Below are positions 8,488 to 15,215 of a DNA stretch of 15,265 bases, in pieces (position 1 is the first letter of the stretch; the number at the start of each line of letters is the position of its first letter). The position numbers and the translations under genes are program-made. The stretch is from SLRI01 sp036796215 (GTDB taxonomy: Bacteria; Pseudomonadota; Alphaproteobacteria; Geminicoccales; Geminicoccaceae), in assembly GCA_036796215.1 (NCBI GenBank), contig DAIRDJ010000094.1:1-15265 (forward strand), given 5' to 3'. The notes under the pieces were generated by a model. It had not been told where the DNA came from. It ran no database searches and saw only the letters and a program-made list of their open reading frames with translations.

Positions 8488-8941
8488 GAGTCTCTCCTCT
8501 CATTGGCTTCGACCCAGTTCCTCGCCACGCGCTTCAACGTCTCGCAATGCCGCCGGTCCGAACCCTGTGCTACGTGCTGCCGCGCAGGATCACCCCAGGG
8601 CACGGCGCAATCGCGGCTGCTCCTTGGGGCGAAGCCACGGCCGCAGCATCTTTTGCCAATCGTCGCTGTCTTGCCGCCCCCTCCGGCAGGAAACACTTCA
8701 GGCCAGAGAGTCGATCTTCTTGCGATCTGAAAAATGGACGATCTCGTATCTTTCCTGATACGACAAACCTGTCAAGTCCAGCAAATAAAACTGCGTTGCA
8801 GCAATTGATCGCCACTCAAATTTTCTTGCTATTTCACCGGCTTGTGTGAAGAGCTCTGGCGGTGGGGCCGGGGCGGACGCAGAGCGGCCTGGTCGGTGCG
8901 TCGGCAGGTGCCGCCCCTGAGGTCCTCTCAGAAGCGGATGG
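8488..8941. other. 454-base intergenic region, partly AT-rich
   Basis: No convincing gene on either strand. The part nearest the pseudogene (8488-8700) is GC-rich and its short open frames have no recognisable content. The part from about 8720 to 8850 is clearly AT-richer than the rest of the window and carries the candidate promoter and dyad at 8744-8775. It separates two minus-strand units. Confidence 0.5.
8744..8775 (-). promoter_or_regulatory. Candidate minus-strand promoter with an overlapping operator dyad
   Basis: The minus strand reads TTGACA, a consensus -35 (8775-8770), followed 16 bases later by AAAGAT as a weak -10. A perfect 7-bp inverted repeat, TCGTATC-N6-GATACGA (8744-8763), covers the spacer and -10 area, which is where a repressor would sit. 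The next gene downstream is the broken binding protein starting at 8487, so a long leader of about 250 bases is implied, or the site served a gene now lost. Confidence 0.35.
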
Positions 8942-9697
8942 TCAGGCGATCGCGAAGGGCACGCCGCTCGGGTCGGTCAGCGTTCGGCCCGAGCCGTCGC
9001 CGGCAAGGCCGATGCGCAGGAGGCCGATACGGTCCTCGCCGGGATCGAGGGGGCGGCTGCGGCCTCGCACGTCATTGTAGGCGAGATGGTGGTGGTAGCC
9101 GTTCCAGCCGAGGAAGGCGGCATGGGGCCAGTCGGCCTGAAGCTCGAGGCCGAGGCTGGTCTGGGCAAAGCTCTTGGCCGCCGCAAGATCGATGGCTTCC
9201 AAATGGATGTGGCCGAGCGCGGCGCCTTGGCTGCTGATCTCGGGGACGATGCCGTTGCGGCGTGCTGCCTCGACGAGGTCGTCGAGGTCGAGGCGGTGGT
9301 TGACCATGACGACCGCCCCGTCGCGGCGCCATGTCGTCGCGGGGCGGTCGGCGTAGAGCTCGATTCCATGGCCGTCGGGATCGTCGAGATAGACGGCCTC
9401 GCTGACGTGGTGATCGGCAGCCCCGGTCAGACGACCACCGGCTGCGGCGAGGCGGCCGAGGGCCGCACCCAGATGAGCGCGCGAGGCGAGGAGCCAGGCG
9501 ATATGAAAGAGCCCGGCGGTGCTCTCGCGCGGTGCGGCGTCGGGCCGCTCGACCAGGGCAAGCCGTTCATGCCCGGCAAGGCCGAGTGCGGCCGTGGCAC
9601 CGGTCTGGGTCAGGAGCTCGAGACCGATGGCCGTCGTGTAGAACCCGATCGACCGTTCGAGATCGCGCACGGCCAGGCTGACCTTGTGAAGCTGCAT
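8942..9697 (-). CDS. VOC family protein (glyoxalase/CatE-like dioxygenase fold)
   Basis: 251 aa with two vicinal-oxygen-chelate modules. Module 1 (1-118) begins LHKVSLAVRDLERSIGFY, with candidate metal ligands H4, H65 in GLFHIAW and E113 in HGIELYAD. DDPDGHGIELY (105-115) is a hallmark of this fold. Module 2 (about 160-250) has GHIHLEAIDL and the histidine-rich NGYHHHLAYN, resembling CatE/YfiE-type proteins. GGGAG lies 8-10 bases before the ATG. Likely a cytoplasmic, Fe2+- or other metal-dependent ring-cleaving dioxygenase or isomerase. The substrate cannot be read from sequence, and no aromatic-degradation genes are nearby. It lies 131 bases after the membrane protein gene on the same strand. 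Confidence 0.85.
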   Translation of the reverse strand: MQLHKVSLAVRDLERSIGFYTTAIGLELLTQTGATAALGLAGHERLALVERPDAAPRESTAGLFHIAWLLASRAHLGAALGRLAAAGGRLTGAADHHVSEAVYLDDPDGHGIELYADRPATTWRRDGAVVMVNHRLDLDDLVEAARRNGIVPEISSQGAALGHIHLEAIDLAAAKSFAQTSLGLELQADWPHAAFLGWNGYHHHLAYNDVRGRSRPLDPGEDRIGLLRIGLAGDGSGRTLTDPSGVPFAIA

Positions 9698-9828
9698 GTC
9701 GTTTCTCCCGCCGCTTGGTTGGACACCGGACTTCTCGGGAGATGGGGCCAGTCTCCGCGCCGCGAAGAGCCTGACGCGCGACGGATCGTTGCCGGGGGCG
9801 CCACAATCGGCACCGCCGGCACCGGCAC

Positions 9829-11058
9829 TCAGCCGCCTGCGCTCGGAATGAACACCTCGAGCCTGCCATTGGGCGGCAGCGGGCGGAAAAAGGTGAAGTC
9901 CTGGATCTCCCAGCTGTTGGCACCGCTGGCGGGCGGCTCGAGGAGAACGGCAAGGGCAGCAGCAGCGTCGGCATCGTCGGCGTAGTAATAGCGGATGCGC
10001 GGCGTCGCGATGGTGTAGTCGACGCCGCGCAGCTCGACCAATGGCGGATCCTTGGCCAGCGCCAGACTGCCCGAAAGCTCGCTTGCGCGCGCCGCCGCCA
10101 CGCTGCCACCCTCGTAGAGCAGGTAGATATTCAGACCGGTACCAGGGAAGCCTTCCGGGGTGTCAGCCGGTGGCGGCTCGACGGCGGCGCGCTGCAGGCG
10201 GAGCAGTGGCACGGCGGGAGGCTCGGTGACCGCAATCTGCAACTCGTCAGCTGACGCCGGCGCCTCGGGCGAGGCGACGGTCGATGGCTCGGGCTCGCGT
10301 TCGGCCGGCGGTTCCGGGGTTGGATCCGGAACCGGATCCAGCGCTGCTGAGGCAACAAACCTGTCCATAAGGTCGGCGATCGGCCCCAGGACGGCACCCT
10401 CGTCCGATGCCGAGGCAAGATAGCCGACGCCGAGCCCACCGATGGCCAAAGTCATCGCGAGGACGGCGAGAGCCAACCGAGGCCGCCTCGCCGGCCGTTG
10501 CTTCCTGCTTGTTGTGGTGGTGCCGCGCGGGTCGACCGGTGGCGGGGGCTGCCAGTCTGCGGCCCCCTGCGCGGCCGAAGCGGCCACGGCCCGGCGCGTC
10601 GGGCCTGCCGTCTTGCGGCCGGCCGGTGCGGCGGCGGGGGCCGGCGATGTGGCGGCTGGGGGTGTTCGCACCACGGGCGGCAGGGCATCGAGTGCCGCGC
10701 GACGGACCAACCGCTCGAGCTCGGTCTTGGCCGCGGCGCGCTGGGCCGGTGCTGCCGACTGCGTGGCCGTGGTGACGAGTCCCGCCTGCACGCGGCACAG
10801 CCCGGCAACGAGTTCCTCGGCCGCGAGCCGGTTCTCGAGCGCCCGGTCGGCGAGTGCCACGAGTTCTGGCCAGAGCGCATAGCCGGCGACGTCGTGGGCA
10901 GGATTCAAGAGGCGCACTGTAGCACTCTGCTGCTCGGCCTCCGTCCGCTCATCAGCCACGTTGCCAATCGGCGGTTCAGCGGTGGGGTCGGTCGTCGCCG
11001 TATCGTTTCGGGGTTGCCACACCCGACGCTCATCGCTGTCTCGTGCAGGGTCGCTCAA
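9829..11058 (-). CDS. Single-pass membrane protein with C-terminal LytR_C-like domain, function unknown
   Basis: 409 aa. Residues 1-194 are probably cytoplasmic: a helical segment rich in A/E/R (50-130), then a Pro/Ala linker ending in a basic cluster RKQRPARRPR (185-194). One membrane segment follows (about 195-215, LALAVLAMTLAIGGLGVGYL). After a Pro/Glu-rich periplasmic linker (240-302), a folded domain (306-409) has GLNIYLLYEGG, VDYTIATPRIRYYYADDAD and DFTFFRPLPP. That pattern, an alpha/beta unit asking for two residues or positions to be compared, is reminiscent of LytR_C or SPOR-like envelope domains; this is a resemblance only. Start is a TTG at 11058 with GGAG about 10 bases upstream; a later GTG is possible. 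Envelope attachment is plausible but unproven. Confidence 0.7.
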   Translation of the reverse strand: MSDPARDSDERRVWQPRNDTATTDPTAEPPIGNVADERTEAEQQSATVRLLNPAHDVAGYALWPELVALADRALENRLAAEELVAGLCRVQAGLVTTATQSAAPAQRAAAKTELERLVRRAALDALPPVVRTPPAATSPAPAAAPAGRKTAGPTRRAVAASAAQGAADWQPPPPVDPRGTTTTSRKQRPARRPRLALAVLAMTLAIGGLGVGYLASASDEGAVLGPIADLMDRFVASAALDPVPDPTPEPPAEREPEPSTVASPEAPASADELQIAVTEPPAVPLLRLQRAAVEPPPADTPEGFPGTGLNIYLLYEGGSVAAARASELSGSLALAKDPPLVELRGVDYTIATPRIRYYYADDADAAAALAVLLEPPASGANSWEIQDFTFFRPLPPNGRLEVFIPSAGG

Positions 11059-11218
11059 GTCGGCTCAGCTCCGCTGGTTCGACGCTCGTGGCCGCATCTC
11101 TCGGTACTGTCACAGTTTCGCTCGTTGCGAACGCGCCTGTCTACCTATGAAGCTTTATGGTACCGATTGATTCAGTGAATGATAGCCCGCAACAAGCGCG
11201 TGGGATCGATTGGCGCAT

Positions 11219-11239
11219 GATATTTCGGCAAGAAATATC
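11219..11239. promoter_or_regulatory. Perfect AT-rich dyad GATATTTC-N5-GAAATATC
   Basis: An exact 8-bp inverted repeat with a GGCAA centre lies 20 bases beyond the deiminase stop and about 160 bases upstream of the membrane protein start. It is AT-rich and lacks a T-tract, so it looks more like an operator than a terminator, though it could be a weak terminator for the deiminase gene. It sits in a clearly AT-richer 150-base patch. Confidence 0.4.
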
Positions 11240-11259
11240 CTAAAGCGCAATCTACTACG

Positions 11260-12297
11260 CTATTCGTTCGCTTTATGCGTTTGTTCGAGGGGTTGTTGTA
11301 GAGTTATACAGTGAATGCCGCCGCCGCCATGCAGGAGAGCCGTGGCGTCGAGGGCGACGACCTTGCGGCCCGGGAATGCCTGGCCGATGATCTTCTGGGC
11401 CACGGCGTCGGCCGGATCCTCGAGCATCGGCACGATCACCGCCCCGTTGCAGAGGTAGAAATTGATGTAGGTGAGCGTGAGCAGGCGGCCGTCCTCGCGC
11501 TTCCTGGGCTTGGGCAGTGGCACGAGCGTCACCTCGAGCGGCCTTCCACGGGCGTCGGTGGTCCCTTGCAGGATTTCCAGATTGCGCTCTAGCCCGGGAC
11601 GGTCGGCCTCGCTCGCGCTGGCGGGATCGAGGGTCAAGACCTTGCCCGGGCTCGAAAAGCAGGCGAGATTGTCGACGTGCCCCTTGGTCTCGTCGTCGGC
11701 GAGGCTGCCCTCGAGCCAGACGACGCGATCGATGCCGAGGAGATCGCCGAGCTCGCGCTCGACGGCCGCCCGGTCCAGAGCGGGATTGCGCAACGGCTCG
11801 AGAACCGAGTGCTCGCAAACGATGGCGGTACCCTCGCCGTCGACGTGGATGCCGCCGCCCTCGAGCACGAGCCGGGTTTTGAAGGTCTCGGCCCCCAGAT
11901 GGTCGAGCACCCGCCCGGCCATGGCCGCATCCTCGGCGTGGTCGGCATAGACCTGACCCCAGCCGTTGAAGGTCCAGGCCACCCCGCCGAGACTGCCGTC
12001 GTCGCTGACCAGGAACGAGGGGCCGGTATCGCGAATCCAGCTGTCGTCCTGGGGCAGGGGCAGGACGGAGATGCCCTTGCCCAGATGCAGCGACGCGTCG
12101 GCCGTGAGATCGGGACGGGCGATGACCGTCACCGGCTCGAACTCGGCGATCGCTTGCGCCACCTCGGAATAGGCGAGCTTGGCGTCGTCCAGATGCTTGC
12201 CCCAGAGCTCCAGCCGGCAAGGCCAGGCGAGCCAGGTGCGCTTGTGCGGTGCCCATTCGCCGGGCATGCGAAAGCCGCGTTGTCGTGGTGTGCTCAC
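11260..12297 (-). CDS. Agmatine deiminase family protein (PPAD superfamily)
   Basis: 345 aa. Expected to hydrolyse agmatine to N-carbamoylputrescine and ammonia, a polyamine/arginine catabolic step in the cytoplasm. The pentein-fold catalytic set is complete: D90 in DSWIRDTGPSF, E146 in LEGGGIHVDGEGT, H207 and D209 in KGHVDN, and the nucleophile C330 in HGGGGIHCITLQQP. The start chosen is GTG at 12297 with GGGGGA 5-6 bases upstream; the upstream in-frame extension runs into the divergent ridA gene and is not real, and MPGEWAPH at residue 11 is an alternative start. No putrescine genes (aguB) are adjacent, so the exact substrate (agmatine or another guanidino compound) is not certain. It is divergent from the RidA gene with 138 bases between. 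Confidence 0.92.
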   Translation of the reverse strand: MSTPRQRGFRMPGEWAPHKRTWLAWPCRLELWGKHLDDAKLAYSEVAQAIAEFEPVTVIARPDLTADASLHLGKGISVLPLPQDDSWIRDTGPSFLVSDDGSLGGVAWTFNGWGQVYADHAEDAAMAGRVLDHLGAETFKTRLVLEGGGIHVDGEGTAIVCEHSVLEPLRNPALDRAAVERELGDLLGIDRVVWLEGSLADDETKGHVDNLACFSSPGKVLTLDPASASEADRPGLERNLEILQGTTDARGRPLEVTLVPLPKPRKREDGRLLTLTYINFYLCNGAVIVPMLEDPADAVAQKIIGQAFPGRKVVALDATALLHGGGGIHCITLQQPLEQTHKANE

Positions 12298-12435
12298 CGT
12301 GGTCCCCCAAGCGATTTGCCCCGCCGACACCTTTCTTGCCCGGCACCCTGCGGTATATGGGTCGTCGAGGCAACAGCCCAAGAGCCCGCTCCGCTGGCTT
12401 CGGGCCCGGGAATGATTGCAAGAGGGGAACGGCCG

Positions 12436-12915
12436 ATGGCCCACATCGCGGGAACCGAGATCGAGGCACGGCTCGCCGAATTGGGGCTGAGCCTGCCAAC
12501 GGCCGCAGCACCGGCCGCGAACTACGTGCCCTGGACGATCAGCGGCACGACGCTCTACGTGGCGGGCCAACTGCCTTTCGAGGACGGTAAGCTCACGGTC
12601 GTCGGGGCGGTCGGTGCGGAGGTCAGCGTCGAGCGGGCGCAGCATGCGGCGATGCTCTGCGGGCTCAACATCCTGGGCCAGGCGAAAGCCGCACTCGACG
12701 GCGATCTCGGTCGGCTGGTCCGCTGCCTCAAGCTCGGCGGCTTCGTCAATGCCGGGCCGGGCTTCGCCGATCATCCGAAGGTGATCAATGGTGCCTCTGA
12801 TCTCATGGTTGCCGTGCTCGGCGAGGCCGGGCGGCATGCCCGCTTCGCCGTAGGCGCGAGCAGCCTGCCCTTGAACGTGGCGGTCGAAATCGACGCCGTG
12901 TTCGAGATTCGCTGA
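12436..12915 (+). CDS. RidA family protein (YjgF/YER057c/UK114)
   Basis: 159 aa, the longer RidA-like type. These trimeric cytoplasmic proteins hydrolyse reactive enamines/imines formed by PLP enzymes and deaminases. YVAGQLPFEDGKL (41-53) is the usual motif, and the key arginine is present as R136 in GRHARFAVGASSLP, followed by the terminal VAVEIDAVFEI. The ATG has AGAGGGGA upstream. It is followed after 11 bases by the acyltransferase gene, so the two are probably cotranscribed, and it is divergent from the deiminase. Because the family is large, its own substrate cannot be given. Confidence 0.9.
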   Translation: MAHIAGTEIEARLAELGLSLPTAAAPAANYVPWTISGTTLYVAGQLPFEDGKLTVVGAVGAEVSVERAQHAAMLCGLNILGQAKAALDGDLGRLVRCLKLGGFVNAGPGFADHPKVINGASDLMVAVLGEAGRHARFAVGASSLPLNVAVEIDAVFEIR

Positions 12916-12926
12916 GGCTGGCGGCG

Positions 12927-14126
12927 TTGGAAGGACAGGCGAGGTCCGATCCGCCGTCGAGCGAGTCCGGCGGCGCGCCTGGTCTTGCGCCGACGCTCGA
13001 AGCGCGGCTGACCGGGCCGATCACGGACATCGACGCTGCCACCTGGGACGGGCTCTGTCCGGACGACAACCCTTTTCTTCGCCATGCGTTCTTGGCGGCA
13101 CTGGAGACCTCGGGCTCGGCCGTGGCCGAGAGCGGCTGGCAGCCTTTGCATATCCTCCTCGGCGAGAGTGAGCGGCCGACCGCCGCAGCACCGCTCTACG
13201 TCAAGAGCCATTCCTATGGCGAGTACGTCTTCGATCACGGCTGGGCCAATGCCTACGAACGGGCGGGCGGGCGCTACTACCCCAAGCTCCTGGTCGCCGT
13301 GCCGTTCACGCCAGTGCCGGGGCCGCGCCTCCTGGCGCCGGACACAACCGGCAAGGCCGCGCTGGCGGCGGCGATCCGCACCGCCACGGACCAACTCGGG
13401 CTCTCCTCGGCGCACGTCAATTTCATCGACGAGACGGAAGCGGATATCCTCGAGGCCGCGGGCTTCATGCGCCGGGCCGGCGTGCAGTTCCACTGGTACA
13501 ACCACGGCTATCGGGATTTCGACGATTTTCTCGGCCGCATGCGCTCGGCCAAGCGCAAGGCAATCAAGAAGGAGCGCCGGGAGGTCGAGCGGGCGGGGCT
13601 CGAGATCAGAACACTGACCGGTCCGGAGCTGACCCCGGACGATCTCGAGGCCTTCTATCCCTTCTATCTTGCCACCGTCGACAAGCGCTGGGGCAGCGCG
13701 TATCTCACCCGCGACTTCTTCCGCCGGCTCGGCACCTCGTTCGCCGAGCGGATCGTCCTGGTCACCGCCCGCCAGGACGGCCGGCTGGTCGCCGGCGCCC
13801 TCAACCTCAAAAGCGGCGACACCCTCTACGGCCGCCTCTGGGGCTCCCTCGAGGACTTCGACTTCCTCCACTTCGAGGCCTGCTACTACCAGGCCATCGA
13901 CTTCGCCATCCAACACGGCCTGGCCCGGGTCGAAGCCGGTGCGCAAGGCATGCACAAGCTGCAACGCGGCTACGAGCCCGTCCTCACCCGAAGCGCCCAC
14001 TATATCCGCGACCCCGGCCTCGCCGTGCCCGTGCGCCGCTTCCTGGCGCAAGAGCGGCGCAGCCTCGAGCACGAAATGCGGGAGCTGCGGGCGCTCTTGC
14101 CGTTTCACCGCGAGCATCGGGATTGA
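12927..14126 (+). CDS. GNAT-fold N-acyltransferase, COG3146/DUF482 family
   Basis: 399 aa from a TTG start (GAGG 9 bases upstream), 11 bases after ridA. No ATG occurs near the N-terminus, so the start is the best available. The protein resembles the predicted N-acyltransferases related to FemAB peptidoglycan enzymes: CPDDNPFLRHAFLAALE (44-60), AAPLYVKSHSYGEYVFDH, the lysine/arginine-rich RMRSAKRKAIKKERREV (204-220), and a C-terminal VEAGAQGMHKLQRGYEPV with the conserved H360-region AHYI. Normal length. No signal peptide. The substrate is unknown for the family; a role near the envelope or in amino-group modification is inferred only from fold. Confidence 0.85.
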   Translation: MEGQARSDPPSSESGGAPGLAPTLEARLTGPITDIDAATWDGLCPDDNPFLRHAFLAALETSGSAVAESGWQPLHILLGESERPTAAAPLYVKSHSYGEYVFDHGWANAYERAGGRYYPKLLVAVPFTPVPGPRLLAPDTTGKAALAAAIRTATDQLGLSSAHVNFIDETEADILEAAGFMRRAGVQFHWYNHGYRDFDDFLGRMRSAKRKAIKKERREVERAGLEIRTLTGPELTPDDLEAFYPFYLATVDKRWGSAYLTRDFFRRLGTSFAERIVLVTARQDGRLVAGALNLKSGDTLYGRLWGSLEDFDFLHFEACYYQAIDFAIQHGLARVEAGAQGMHKLQRGYEPVLTRSAHYIRDPGLAVPVRRFLAQERRSLEHEMRELRALLPFHREHRD

Positions 14127-14134
14127 GAAGAAAG

Positions 14135-14157
14135 CCGGGGAGGATGATCCTCCCCGG
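14135..14157 (+). terminator. Perfect 23-nt hairpin after the acyltransferase gene
   Basis: Arms CCGGGGAGGAT and ATCCTCCCCGG with a single central base. It starts 8 bases after the acyltransferase stop and is followed by TCCCCACCAGGATTTTTG, which includes a T5 run. This is the best terminator in the window, and it shares its downstream NCCCCACCA block with the hairpin after eda. Confidence 0.7.
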
Positions 14158-14219
14158 TCCCCACCAGGATTTTTGCGGTGGTGGATCGACCGGGCGCCGG
14201 CGCGAAGTACCGTTGGGGC

Positions 14220-14242
14220 GTGGGGAAGATCATCTTCCCCAC
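14220..14242 (-). terminator. Perfect 23-nt hairpin after parE
   Basis: Arms GTGGGGAAGAT and ATCTTCCCCAC around one base. On the minus strand it comes 23 bases after the parE stop and is followed by GCCCCAACGGTAC, matching the block that follows the other two hairpins in their own direction. It is a variant of the 14135 hairpin and likely terminates parDE. Confidence 0.6.
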
Positions 14243-14265
14243 ATCTTGCCTATTGGTCGGCGCCG

Positions 14266-14577
14266 CTAGTCGTTGCGAGCGGCGAACCAGCGCTCGATGT
14301 CGCGGTGTCCTTCCAGAATGGACACCACTTCCAGACGGTCGCCCTCGTAGCGAAAGAAGATCACATAGCCTCTGCAGGGAAAGCTGCGAATGTCGGGGCG
14401 CAAGTCGGGGCGCGGTGTGCCGAGCGTGCCCGGCAGGCTCGCCAAAGTCGCGCATTGCTGGCGCAGCGCCGTGGTGAAGTGCAGGGCAGTTTGGGTGCTG
14501 CCGCTCTCCTGGGCAATGTAGCGGAGGATCTGTGTGAGATCGCGCCTCGCCGCATCGAGGTAGACGAGGCGCCGCAT
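14266..14577 (-). CDS. parE: ParE/RelE-superfamily toxin
   Basis: 103 aa toxin of the type II ParE/RelE fold. Landmarks are LDAARRDLTQILRYIAQ (7-23) as the first helices, LPGTLGTPRPDLR in the middle, and the C-terminal strands FPCRGYVIFFRYEGDRLEVV and ILEGHRDIERWF (88-99). ParE members inhibit DNA gyrase, RelE members cleave mRNA; the RelE catalytic set is not evident, so ParE is preferred. Its ATG begins directly after the parD stop (TGA-ATG, no gap), so the two are translationally coupled. Its presence with an intact antitoxin indicates a working pair. Confidence 0.85.
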   Translation of the reverse strand: MRRLVYLDAARRDLTQILRYIAQESGSTQTALHFTTALRQQCATLASLPGTLGTPRPDLRPDIRSFPCRGYVIFFRYEGDRLEVVSILEGHRDIERWFAARND

Positions 14578-14823
14578 TCAACAGGCTTCGCGCGCGAGCC
14601 TCGCGGCTTCGGCGTCGAGGGCTGTGGCGATGTCGGCATCGCTGTGCTCGCCGCCTTCGGCGATGGCGCGGTCGATGGTGCCGCGCAGCGCGGCGAGTCG
14701 GGCTTCGCGCTCCTCGACGAGGCGCAGCCCTTCGCGCACCACCTCGCTCGCCGAGCCGTAGCGGCCGGTTCGGACGGCCTCTTCGACGAATCGCTGCCAG
14801 CGCTCACCAACGGATACGTTCAT
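14578..14823 (-). CDS. parD: ParD-type ribbon-helix-helix antitoxin
   Basis: 81 aa. It starts MNVSVGERWQRFVEEAVRTG with GAGGAGGAG about 7 bases upstream; the longer in-frame upstream reading is non-coding. The N-terminal half is a ribbon-helix-helix DNA-binding unit with RYGSASEVVREGLRLVEERE (21-40), the ParD/CopG hallmark. The C-terminal half is a charged helix (EARLAALRGTIDRAIAEGG and on) that would wrap the toxin. It should neutralise ParE and repress its own promoter. It lies immediately before parE in the operon. Confidence 0.88.
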   Translation of the reverse strand: MNVSVGERWQRFVEEAVRTGRYGSASEVVREGLRLVEEREARLAALRGTIDRAIAEGGEHSDADIATALDAEAARLAREAC

Positions 14824-14844
14824 GGTTCTCTCCTCCTCGGTCGA

Positions 14845-14873
14845 AGGATAGGATGGTAACATGATCCGCACAA
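14845..14873 (-). promoter_or_regulatory. Candidate parDE promoter
   Basis: On the minus strand TTGTGC (14873-14868) and TATCCT (14850-14845) have a 17-base spacer, 22 bases before the parD start codon. The spacing is ideal and the location fits the autoregulated promoter of a toxin-antitoxin pair, but the elements are only partial matches. Confidence 0.4.
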
Positions 14874-14898
14874 TTCTTGGCATCTCCTGCGCGCGCCT

Positions 14899-14926
14899 TC
14901 CGTCGCTGCTTCGTAGTGGCGACGGA
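14899..14926 (-). terminator. Possible hairpin between hicA and parDE
   Basis: TCCGTCGC and GCGACGGA are perfect 8-bp arms around a 12-base loop. It is 92 bases downstream of the hicA stop on the minus strand and upstream of the parDE promoter. No T-run follows, so a terminator role is tentative. A run of nine G (14936-14944) lies next to it. Confidence 0.3.
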
Positions 14927-15018
14927 TGGACCTTAGGGGGGGGGCAGACCCTTCTGGACACCGGATTCTCGCGTAGGTCGCGGCTCGGATGGCGGTGCTG
15001 GTGACGTCGGTGAATGGC

Positions 15019-15213
15019 TCAGAAGGCCTTCTTGATGCCGGCTTGTTTCAGCACTTCATTAGCCGTGTGGCGCGACAAAATCTTCGCCGGAACGATGAAA
15101 TACCGATTGGAGATCGGGCTGCGCCAAATCTCGTGCGATCCTTTGCCTTGCCTGTGCAGTTTGCATCCGTTTCGACGCAAAATTGCACAAACTTCCCTGT
15201 TGAAATCTGCCAC
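15019..15213 (-). CDS. hicA: HicA-type mRNA interferase toxin, no visible antitoxin
   Basis: 64 aa, full length for the family. It has the dsRNA-binding-like HicA fold: DFNREVCAILRRNGCKL helix, then the motif RQGKGSHEIW (22-31) with the conserved histidine H27, then RYFIVPAKILSRHTANEVLK and the closing QAGIKKAF. HicA cleaves mRNA and must be held by a HicB antitoxin. The start is a GTG at 15213; the N-terminus (VADF) matches relatives I recall that begin MxDF, so it is probably intact. Upstream it is cut off after 2 bases by an IS5-like end (15216), and its stop is followed by no HicB-like frame down to parD. In relatives of this sort an antitoxin gene (HicB or DUF1902) usually precedes hicA, so it may lie beyond the IS or have been disrupted. 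Confidence 0.8.
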   Translation of the reverse strand: MADFNREVCAILRRNGCKLHRQGKGSHEIWRSPISNRYFIVPAKILSRHTANEVLKQAGIKKAF

Positions 15214-15215
15214 TA

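Noticed and set aside
7580..8758. 392-aa plus-strand open frame
   Set aside because: It is antisense to the SBP-cyclase pseudogene, whose minus-strand frames carry recognisable motifs; the plus frame is Arg/Ala-rich without any.
12298..12837. N-terminal extension of the agmatine deiminase to 525 aa
   Set aside because: It would read antisense through ridA; the GTG at 12297 with GGGGGA upstream gives a standard family length.
9720..14970. Similar strings GGACACCGGA..TTCTCG at about 9721 and 14956
   Set aside because: About 17 bases with one gap; no wider similarity, and chance is plausible in this base composition.
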